NCBI GenBank assembly: GCA_964592965.1
Contig: CAZQJX010000053.1
Coordinates: forward strand, 1-16,358
Reading direction: 5' to 3'
DNA from: CAZKMM01 sp964592965
GTDB taxonomy: Bacteria; RBG-13-61-14; DRUE01
Length of the DNA stretch: 16,358 nucleotides
Part shown: in pieces, positions 6,799 through 13,344 of the stretch
Numbering within the stretch: position 1 is the stretch's first letter
How the letters are laid out: the number at the start of each line of letters is the position of its first letter
The notes under the pieces: generated by a model
The model's database searches: none
What the model was told of the DNA's origin: nothing
What the model saw: the letters and a program-made list of their open reading frames with translations, nothing else
Translations under genes and position numbers: made by a program

Positions 6799-8625
6799 CT
6801 AATCAGGTGGGAATTCTTTTTGCCAGACTTGTTTAGGCTCTGGCCAGGGAGGTTGTTCTTTTTTATCTAAAAGAAAAGGACCAATGGCAAGATAGTCCAT
6901 TTCTGTGCGCATAAAGCATTTGTAGGCATCTTCAGGAGTGCAAACAATTGGCTCTCCACGAACATTGAAAGAAGTATTAATAATAACAGAACAGCCGGTC
7001 AGGCGCTTGAATTCCTCAATCAATCGGTAATAAAGCGGATTATCTTCTCGCCGAACAGTCTGAAGCCTTGAGGAATAATCTATGTGCGTGACCGCTGGTA
7101 TCTCTGAGCGGATGGGCTTGAGTTTGTCCAAACCTTGATACTGCTCTTCCTCTGGACTGAGCTTTCTGCGCTTTTCCCTGCGAACAGGCGCAGTTAAAAG
7201 CATATATGGGCTCTCTCGGTCAATCTCAAAATAATCTGGAGCATCTTCCAAAAGCACGCTGGGAGCAAAAGGACGAAAGGACTCGCGAAATTTTATCTTG
7301 ATGTTAAGAATTCTTTGCATCTCGGCTTTTCTTGCATCAGCAAGGATACTGCGGGAGCCAAGCGCTCTGGGACCAAATTCCAGTCTTCCCTGAAACCAGC
7401 CCACCACCTTTCCCTTTGCAATCAATTCCGCCACAGTTTTAACCAGCTCTTCTTCGCTCAACTTTTTATACCGAGCTGAATACTTTTTCAACACCTCTTC
7501 TATTTCTTTTTCTGAAAAGCTCGGACCCAAAAGTGTAGCTTTTTGCCGGTCGCGCTCCTCTATCGGCTCTCTGGGCTGATTGAGATAGCGATGCCAAGCA
7601 TAAAGAGCGCATCCGAGCGCTCCGCCTGCATCTCCGGCTGCTGGCTGAATCCAGATGTCATCAAAAGGTCCTTCTCGCAAAATCCTTCCATTGCCCACGC
7701 AATTGAGCGCAACTCCACCTGCCAGACAAAGATTTTTCATACCTGTCTTTTTGTAAGCAGTCCAAGCAAGTTTAAGCATAATCTCTTCGGTTATCTCTTG
7801 GATGGAACGAGCTAGGTCCATCTCACGCTGGGTAATCGGAGCCTCTGGCTTTCGTGGCGGACCGCCAAAAAGCTTGGCAAACTTGCGGTTGGTCATTGTC
7901 AAGCCAACCATATAATTAAAATACTTCAAATTGAGCCGAAAAGAGCCATCTTCCTTAATGTCAATCAGCTCGCTTTTAATTAAGTCAACATATCTTGGCT
8001 CGCCATAGGGCGCCAATCCCATCAGCTTGTATTCACCGGAATTAACCCGAAATCCGCAAAAATAAGTAAAAGCAGAGTAAAGAAGACCGAGCGAATGGGG
8101 GAATTTTATCTCAGCCAGAATTTTCAACTCCCTTCCTTGACCAATGCCGTAGCTAGTTGTTGTCCACTCACCCACGCCGTCCATAGTTAAAAAAACCGCT
8201 TCCTCAAAAGGCGAAGGATAAAAACAGCTGGCTGCGTGGGAATAGTGATGTTCAGGAAAGATAATCTTGCCTTTATATCCAGCAAGCTCTTCTTCTATCA
8301 AATGCTTTATCCAGAGTTTGCGCTTGAGCCAGAGAGGCATTGCTTGAAGAAAAGAGCGAATTCCACGAGGCGCATAAGTAAGATAGGTGAACAAAAGACG
8401 CTCAAACTTGATAAAAGGCTTGTCATAAAAAGCCACAAGGTCAAGGTCTTTGGGAGAAAGACCAGCAGAAGAAAGGCAATATCTTATGGCATTGGCAGGA
8501 AACTCAGGGTCGTGCTTTTTCCTTGTAAAGCGCTCTTCTTGAACCGCTGAATGAATCTCTCCATCAATGACTAGGCAGGAAGCACTATCATGATAAAAAG
8601 CACTGATGCCTAAAATTACCGTCAT
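6799..8625 (-). CDS. Carbamoyltransferase, NodU/CmcH/TobZ family
   Basis: A 608-residue protein of the usual family length. The N-terminal ASKHA-type (Kae1/TsaD-like) domain begins ILGISAFYHDSASCLVIDGEI and contains EHHYSHAAS (His126, His127, His130: metal-binding HxxxH) and the MDGVGEW block. The C-terminal YrdC-like domain carries GRLEFGPRALGSRSILAD and INTSFNVRGEPIV. Known members make carbamoyl-adenylate from carbamoyl phosphate and ATP and transfer the carbamoyl group to a hydroxyl of a sugar, Nod factor or antibiotic. No glycosyltransferase, polyketide or peptide-synthesis genes lie next to it, so the acceptor is unknown; a surface polysaccharide is one guess. There is no Shine-Dalgarno sequence before the ATG; a TTGAAT-17-TAATTT pair ends 11 nt upstream, implying a very short leader. 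Confidence 0.92.
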   Translation of the reverse strand: MTVILGISAFYHDSASCLVIDGEIHSAVQEERFTRKKHDPEFPANAIRYCLSSAGLSPKDLDLVAFYDKPFIKFERLLFTYLTYAPRGIRSFLQAMPLWLKRKLWIKHLIEEELAGYKGKIIFPEHHYSHAASCFYPSPFEEAVFLTMDGVGEWTTTSYGIGQGRELKILAEIKFPHSLGLLYSAFTYFCGFRVNSGEYKLMGLAPYGEPRYVDLIKSELIDIKEDGSFRLNLKYFNYMVGLTMTNRKFAKLFGGPPRKPEAPITQREMDLARSIQEITEEIMLKLAWTAYKKTGMKNLCLAGGVALNCVGNGRILREGPFDDIWIQPAAGDAGGALGCALYAWHRYLNQPREPIEERDRQKATLLGPSFSEKEIEEVLKKYSARYKKLSEEELVKTVAELIAKGKVVGWFQGRLEFGPRALGSRSILADARKAEMQRILNIKIKFRESFRPFAPSVLLEDAPDYFEIDRESPYMLLTAPVRREKRRKLSPEEEQYQGLDKLKPIRSEIPAVTHIDYSSRLQTVRREDNPLYYRLIEEFKRLTGCSVIINTSFNVRGEPIVCTPEDAYKCFMRTEMDYLAIGPFLLDKKEQPPWPEPKQVWQKEFPPD

Positions 8626-8856
8626 TTTTCAATTTGAAATTAACACCATCCTCAGCCAGATTCAAGCGGAATTACTATTAACCTATTCACTGCTGAGATA
8701 AGATTTATGCTTTAAGTTGGTTTAAATTGTATCCAGAAAAACAATTTTTTTAGCAAAATCTATTTAAAAAATAATTATTCATAAATGAAACTCGCTCAGC
8801 TATTCCTAAATCCCCTTTTGCTTGGGAAAAACTTTTTCATTGGCTAAAATTTCCTG
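8626..8856. other. Divergent intergenic region with promoters for both flanking genes
   Basis: No ORF of note lies here. For the minus-strand carbamoyltransferase, TTGAAT (8660-8665) and TAATTT (8637-8642) are 17 nt apart; a second possible pair, TTGCTA (8751-8756) and TACAAT (8726-8731), has a less favourable 19-nt spacer. For the plus-strand gene the promoter is at 8822-8850 (listed separately). A near-palindrome GAAAAA-C-TTTTTC (8826-8838) overlaps that promoter and might be an operator. Confidence 0.35.
8822..8850 (+). promoter_or_regulatory. Candidate leaderless promoter for the cysteine-cluster gene
   Basis: TTGGGA (8822-8827), a 17-nt spacer and TAAAAT (8845-8850) precede the ATG at 8857 by only 6 nt. 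Initiation about 7 nt downstream of the -10 would fall on the A of the start codon. This agrees with the absence of any Shine-Dalgarno sequence. Confidence 0.45.
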
Positions 8857-9645
8857 ATGAAAAATTTTGAATACTGCCAGAAAGAAGCCTGCTCCTGTTC
8901 TGCCTGTTGCGGGATTTACAACTGGGTGGGATACAATCGGGAGCTGGTTCAAGAAGTTCTGGAGAGACAGACCGAGCTGTTTTTAAAATCCGACCGAACT
9001 TCAAAAGACCTCGCCAAAATCAAAAAAGAGCTTTTGGGCACTCGCCCAAAAGTTCTTTTTCCAAAAATTTATAATTGCGAGTTTGTTGGATTTATAGATG
9101 ACGAAAAAAAGCGGGTTGGATGCCTGCTCCACCCTGATTTAAATGATGGAAAAAATTTAAGAGATGCTTCTTTTTATGGAAGAGAAACCTGCGATGAGCT
9201 TTATTGCACCGCTTATATTTATCTCAAACCTGAAGAAGCAAGATTAATAGCAAAGGCTAGCCAAGACTGGTATCTTTATGGTCTTTGCCTTACTGATATT
9301 GACTTGGTCAAAGAGTTTTTCAGACTGGCAAGTGAGAAATTAGGAGAAGAGGTTAAAATTGAAAAAGTGCTTGCCAATGATAGTGCCTTGAGCGTCTTTT
9401 CAGAGTATCTTCATTTAAAAGAAAGCTGGGAGTATGCCCGCAATCCTTTAAGATTCGGAAAGTATTTTTTTAAGGGAGATAAATACTTTGTCGCTAGCAT
9501 AGATTATGCGTATTTAAAAATTAGCCAAAACAAGCTGGATAAAATCTTGATGTCGCTTGGCTCGGAGTTTAAAAGCAAAGAAGAGATAATCAGAGCACGA
9601 GATAAAATTAACTCCCTTCTCCGGCAGTTTTTAAACAGCCTCTAA
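8857..9645 (+). CDS. YkgJ-like cysteine-cluster protein (putative Zn/Fe-binding)
   Basis: A 262-residue soluble protein with a dense N-terminal cysteine cluster: Cys7, Cys12, Cys14, Cys17, Cys18 (EACSCSACCGIYNW). This is followed by Cys74, Cys89 with His92 (VGCLLHP), Cys112 and Cys117. The CxxCC...C...C..HP...C pattern resembles the YkgJ/UPF0153 family, whose members are thought to bind zinc, iron or an iron-sulfur cluster but have no settled function. The C-terminal half (about 125-262) is helical and charged with no motif I recognise. The start at 8857 has no Shine-Dalgarno sequence but sits 6 nt after a good -10, consistent with leaderless translation. It ends 9 nt before the convergent PAS gene. 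The coding assignment is secure; the family call is moderate. Confidence 0.75.
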   Translation: MKNFEYCQKEACSCSACCGIYNWVGYNRELVQEVLERQTELFLKSDRTSKDLAKIKKELLGTRPKVLFPKIYNCEFVGFIDDEKKRVGCLLHPDLNDGKNLRDASFYGRETCDELYCTAYIYLKPEEARLIAKASQDWYLYGLCLTDIDLVKEFFRLASEKLGEEVKIEKVLANDSALSVFSEYLHLKESWEYARNPLRFGKYFFKGDKYFVASIDYAYLKISQNKLDKILMSLGSEFKSKEEIIRARDKINSLLRQFLNSL

Positions 9646-9654
9646 AACCAGCCG

Positions 9655-10053
9655 TCAGTCAAGGAGTCTTTTTTCACCTTCTATCTTTTTTATCTCTGTT
9701 ATATCCTGAGTGACTTCCAGACAGCCGAGATAACTTCCTCCTTTGTCGCGCACTGCAAAATATCTTATATAAATCTGCCTTTCTCCCAGTTTAATCCAGA
9801 ATTCAGCAACATCTCTTTTACCAGCTTTAAAATCCTCAAGTATCTGGTTGACTTTATCAATGCTCTTTTTGGGATGGCAGTTTTGAACCTTTTTCCCGAT
9901 TACAGCTTTGGCACGAGCAAAAATTCTGCTCGGGTTCTGATTAAAATATTTCACTGTGTCATCTTTATCAATAAAAGTGATATCAACAGGTAAGGTGTTT
10001 AATATGGCTTCTAGCTCTTTCTGAGTTAGGTTGCCAGTTTCCAGCTCTATCAT
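9655..10053 (-). CDS. Stand-alone PAS-domain protein (DUF438 C-terminal type)
   Basis: A 132-residue protein that is essentially one PAS fold: LEAILNTLPVDITFIDKDDTVKYFNQ (14-39), VIGKKVQNCHPKKSIDKVNQILEDFKAG (51-78), then YIRYFAVRDKGGSYLGCLEVTQDIT (95-119) and a short charged helix at the C-terminus. The GKxVxNCHPxKS block with Cys59-His60 is characteristic of the PAS domain that follows DUF438 in anaerobes, where it is sometimes encoded alone. No histidine kinase, GGDEF or DNA-binding domain is attached, so if it senses something it must signal through a partner. A perfect AGGAGG site lies 6 nt before the ATG, and a strong promoter is present upstream (10080-10108). It is divergent from the GT-C/TPR gene. 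Confidence 0.85.
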   Translation of the reverse strand: MIELETGNLTQKELEAILNTLPVDITFIDKDDTVKYFNQNPSRIFARAKAVIGKKVQNCHPKKSIDKVNQILEDFKAGKRDVAEFWIKLGERQIYIRYFAVRDKGGSYLGCLEVTQDITEIKKIEGEKRLLD

Positions 10054-10079
10054 TTCCGACCTCCTGAAAGATTTTTATG

Positions 10080-10108
10080 ATATTAACTGAGAACAAAAAC
10101 CAAGTCAA
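10080..10108 (-). promoter_or_regulatory. Sigma70-type promoter for the PAS gene
   Basis: On the minus strand, TTGACT (10103-10108) and TAATAT (10080-10085) are separated by exactly 17 nt, with both boxes close to consensus. The transcription start expected near 10073 leaves a leader of about 20 nt containing AGGAGG. This is the most consensus-like promoter in the window. Confidence 0.6.
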
Positions 10109-10128
10109 AAACTCTGATTACAAGAAGC

Positions 10129-10157
10129 TTGGCTAAAGCCCTTATTCCCAGTAAAAT
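10129..10157 (+). promoter_or_regulatory. Candidate leaderless promoter for the GT-C/TPR gene and downstream operon
   Basis: TTGGCT (10129-10134), a 17-nt spacer and TAAAAT (10152-10157) lie 8 nt before the ATG at 10166. Initiation would fall at or next to the start codon, and no Shine-Dalgarno sequence is present. The TAAAAT box and close ATG match the arrangement before the gene at 8857. Confidence 0.5.
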
Positions 10158-10165
10158 CAACAAAG

Positions 10166-12175
10166 ATGAAAGAAAAATCTAAAACAGCTTTACGGGTGGG
10201 AGCTTTTCTTTTAGGGTTTTTTATCTGCTATTTGTGGGTTTTTCCGGGAAAGTTCCATTATGATGACTATCATTCTATTCGTGAGAACAGTTGGGTTGTT
10301 AGTTTAAAAAATGTCCCCCGCTTTTTTTATGACCCAGGATGTTTTTCCCGCTCTCCTAGTGCGAGAATGTATCGTCCCTTACTTCTTTTGAGCTATGCAA
10401 TTGATTATCAGATTTACGGCTGGAGAAGGTGGGGTTGGCATTTAACCAATCTTCTGCTTCATCTCTTTAATTCTTGGCTGGTCTGGATTTTGCTTTATAG
10501 AACCTTTGGCAAAAAAAGGTTTGCTTGGCTTTCCATTGTTATTTTTGCCCTTCATCCTGTTTCAGGAGAAAACATCAATTATATAAATTGCAGGTCTTCA
10601 ATTCTCTTGCTGAGTTTTATTCTTCTCAGTATGCTAGCGGTGAAAGACTGGCAGGAGAAAAAAAGTCCGGGCTGGCTCGGGTGGGCGCTTTTATTTTATG
10701 TTTTGGCGCTTTTGGTTAAATCCAGCGCAGTGGTTCTTCCGGGGATATGTTTTCTTTACTTCTGGATTTTTTCAAGAGGCGGGTTAAAAGCCAAGCTTAA
10801 AAAAGCTCTGCTTTTGCTTGTTCCACAAATAATCATACTTTTAGGATACCTACTATTGCGAAAGGCTTTGTTTGGAAGTTTTATCTTCAGCTCACATTTG
10901 CCCCGCTCGCCTTTTGTTAACCTGATTACAGAATTTAAAGCATACTTTTGGTATGTGGGTTTGTTTTTGTATCCATCAAAGGTAAGTATTGAGCACAGCT
11001 TGAAAGTAGCAGAGAGCTTTTTTGAACCTCTGGTGATTATCAGCGGAGTTGGGCTTTTGCTACTTGCTTTTTTTGTGGGGCTAAGCTTGGTAAAGCCAGA
11101 GGGTAAATTTTCTGCTCTAGGATTTTGGACAGGATTTTATCTTCTTATGCTTCTTCCTACAACCAGCATTGTACCTTTAAATGTTCTTGTGAGCGAAAGG
11201 GCGCTTTATCCTGCTCTTTTGGGGCTGGTGGTGATTTTCGCCTTTTTGTGGGATTGGCTTTTGGAAAGGAAAAAATTGGCTGGGTCTATTCTTTTAGGAG
11301 CTATTCTTCTCTGTTATGGTGGGATAGATATTTGGCGGGGTAGAGTTTGGCAGGACGAGTGGAGAGTTTGGTCAAATGCTCTTGAGAATGCGCCTAGCAA
11401 TCCGAGAGTCTTGGGAGAGATGGGCAACCGCTTTGCTGAACGGGGTGAAAAGCAAAAGGCACTGAGATATTTTCTTCGCTCCAAAGAGCTTTTATCTGGC
11501 AATCCTGCCACTCTTTTTAATCTTGCCAATATATATCTGGATTTGGGCGAGCTGGTCAAGGCAAAGATTTATCTTGAAAAAGCCATTCGCACCAATCCAA
11601 ATGATGCTGAGGCAAGGGTGGATTTGGCAGGAGTGTATCAGGCGCTGGGCAAGCTGGAGCTGGCAAGGTATCAGCTACTAGAAGCAATCAAGAGAGACCC
11701 AAATTGTTCTCTAGCTTACAATAATCTCGGAGACCTGTATTACAAGCTCGGGGATTTAAAAACCGCTGAGGAGCTATTCAAAAAGGCTTTAAAAATAAAG
11801 CCTGACCTTGAAATGGCACATTACAATCTCGGGTTAATCTATGAAAGATGGGGTGAGAATGAGAAAGCTCTAAAGGAATTTATGAGAGCTTATGAGCTCA
11901 ATCCCGGCTTTCCTGATTATCCTTTGCACATTGCCATAATTTATCTTAAAAAGAACAATCTGAAAAAAGCAGAGGAATGGGTAAAAAAATCTCTAGCGCT
12001 GGATTCAGAATATGGTATTGCTTGGTATTATTTGGGGATGGTGAAATATAAGCAGAACAAGCGAGATGATGCGCTTAAAGCTTTTATCAAGGCGAAGCGA
12101 TATGTTTCAGGCGCAGACCCCCGCCTTGTTTCAGAAATACAATCATTTATTGACCGCTTGTTAGTCCAGCGCTGA
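10166..12175 (+). CDS. GT-C membrane glycosyltransferase-like protein with C-terminal TPRs (TMTC-like)
   Basis: A 669-residue protein. The N-terminal ~390 residues contain many hydrophobic segments (first at about 10-26, then about 92-110, 118-130, 145-155 and further ones). The first loop has FHYDDY (Asp33-Asp34), the acidic pair of GT-C enzymes. YRPLLLLSYAID (69-80) and ALHPVSGENINYINCRSSIL (128-147) match conserved blocks of TMTC-like O-mannosyltransferases. From about residue 411, seven consecutive 34-residue TPRs run to about 649 (e.g. AYNNLGDLYYKLGDLKTAEELFKKAL). This predicts a polyprenyl-phosphate-sugar-dependent transferase of the inner membrane with TPRs that bind a partner or acceptor; activity is inferred, not shown. 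It is the first gene of a co-directional run; the deacetylase gene starts about 35 nt after its stop. Confidence 0.85.
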   Translation: MKEKSKTALRVGAFLLGFFICYLWVFPGKFHYDDYHSIRENSWVVSLKNVPRFFYDPGCFSRSPSARMYRPLLLLSYAIDYQIYGWRRWGWHLTNLLLHLFNSWLVWILLYRTFGKKRFAWLSIVIFALHPVSGENINYINCRSSILLLSFILLSMLAVKDWQEKKSPGWLGWALLFYVLALLVKSSAVVLPGICFLYFWIFSRGGLKAKLKKALLLLVPQIIILLGYLLLRKALFGSFIFSSHLPRSPFVNLITEFKAYFWYVGLFLYPSKVSIEHSLKVAESFFEPLVIISGVGLLLLAFFVGLSLVKPEGKFSALGFWTGFYLLMLLPTTSIVPLNVLVSERALYPALLGLVVIFAFLWDWLLERKKLAGSILLGAILLCYGGIDIWRGRVWQDEWRVWSNALENAPSNPRVLGEMGNRFAERGEKQKALRYFLRSKELLSGNPATLFNLANIYLDLGELVKAKIYLEKAIRTNPNDAEARVDLAGVYQALGKLELARYQLLEAIKRDPNCSLAYNNLGDLYYKLGDLKTAEELFKKALKIKPDLEMAHYNLGLIYERWGENEKALKEFMRAYELNPGFPDYPLHIAIIYLKKNNLKKAEEWVKKSLALDSEYGIAWYYLGMVKYKQNKRDDALKAFIKAKRYVSGADPRLVSEIQSFIDRLLVQR

Positions 12176-12210
12176 TTTGCTCCTTTTAAAGATTATGTTA
12201 GTCTTTGCTG

Positions 12211-13344
12211 ATGAGGTATGGTTTAATCTACAGCCATCAATTTAGCCAGTTTAGCTATGGTGGAGGTCATCCATTTAAGCTGGAGCGTGGTGAGAGGTTT
12301 TATCAGATTTTGGAACGGCATAGTCTTTTATCAGACCCGGATATTTTGCTGATTCGTCCTCGCGAAATTCCTGAGGAACTGCTTTTAATTGCTCACAGCC
12401 CCGCTTATTTGAAAATGCTAAAAGAGGCAGATTCCGGCACTTTTAAACCGCAAATGCTTGAATATGGTCTGGGAAGTGAGGACTGTCCTGTGTTTGCAGG
12501 TGTGTATAAGTTCTCCCGGCTGTGTGCAGGAGCAACCTTTGATGCGGTCTTTCGGGTGCTGGAGGGAGAGGCGAATTTTGTTTTCAGCCCTGTGGGCGGG
12601 TTTCATCATGCTCGTCGAGCATATGCTGAGGGATTTTGTTATGTAAATGACATTAATCTGGTAGCCAGACTTCTTTTGCTTCAGGGGCTTAAGGTCGCCT
12701 ATCTTGATTTTGATGCTCATCATGGAAATGGGGTTCAGGACGAGTTTTATTCAGAGCGGGATTTTCTTTTTATCTCTTTTCATGAAAACGGCAAGTATCT
12801 TTATCCGGGAAGCGGGTTTGAAAATGAGATCGGCGCTGATGAGGGAGAGGGCTTTAATGTTAATGTTCCGCTTGAGCCCCACAGTGATGATGAGATTTTT
12901 CTGGAGTTATACTACGAGCTGGTTCCGCCTTTAATTGATGCTTTTTCTCCGGATTTTGCCATTGTTCTTTTTGGCGCAGATACCAACATATCTGACCCAC
13001 TCACTCACCTGAGGCTAACCAACAATGCCCTTGCCGAAGTGGCGCAGGATTTAAAAAATCGCTTTCACAGATGGATAGCACTTGGAGCTGGCGGATATAA
13101 CTTAGAAGAAACAGCCAGAACTTGGGCAGTGGTCTGGGCGGTAATAACAGGGCAGGAGCAGGAGGCGGATTTAAGCACGGTTGGCGGAACATTTCTCGGT
13201 GGAGGGGAGCTGGGAGTGAGCAGTCTTCGTGACCCAAGCGCTCTTTCCAGCGGTCCTGAAAAGGAGCGGGCACGAGCAGAAGCAAAAAGGGTGCTAAAAT
13301 ATTTAAAACGAGAGGTTTTCCCCCGTCTAGGAGCAAAACAATGA
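12211..13344 (+). CDS. acuC: Histone-deacetylase-family (AcuC-like) deacylase
   Basis: A 377-residue zinc-dependent deacylase of the arginase/deacetylase fold, a typical AcuC/HDAC length. Catalytic features are intact: GGFHHA (His132, His133), LDFDAHHGNG (Asp168 and His170 as zinc ligands), FGADTNISDP (Asp257, third zinc ligand) and GAGGYNLEE with the transition-state Tyr296. Family members remove acetyl or other acyl groups from lysine side chains or from polyamine-type small molecules; B. subtilis AcuC deacetylates acetyl-CoA synthetase. The ATG at 12211 is chosen; an in-frame TTG at 12205 would add two residues. Neither has a Shine-Dalgarno sequence. The stop overlaps the start of the next gene (ATGA, 13341-13344), indicating translational coupling to the CoA-transferase/GNAT fusion. 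The substrate cannot be deduced from sequence. Confidence 0.92.
   Translation: MRYGLIYSHQFSQFSYGGGHPFKLERGERFYQILERHSLLSDPDILLIRPREIPEELLLIAHSPAYLKMLKEADSGTFKPQMLEYGLGSEDCPVFAGVYKFSRLCAGATFDAVFRVLEGEANFVFSPVGGFHHARRAYAEGFCYVNDINLVARLLLLQGLKVAYLDFDAHHGNGVQDEFYSERDFLFISFHENGKYLYPGSGFENEIGADEGEGFNVNVPLEPHSDDEIFLELYYELVPPLIDAFSPDFAIVLFGADTNISDPLTHLRLTNNALAEVAQDLKNRFHRWIALGAGGYNLEETARTWAVVWAVITGQEQEADLSTVGGTFLGGGELGVSSLRDPSALSSGPEKERARAEAKRVLKYLKREVFPRLGAKQ

Noticed and set aside
12205..12210. TTG start for the deacylase
   Set aside because: It adds only two residues and has no Shine-Dalgarno support; the ATG at 12211 gives the typical family N-terminus. The choice remains uncertain.
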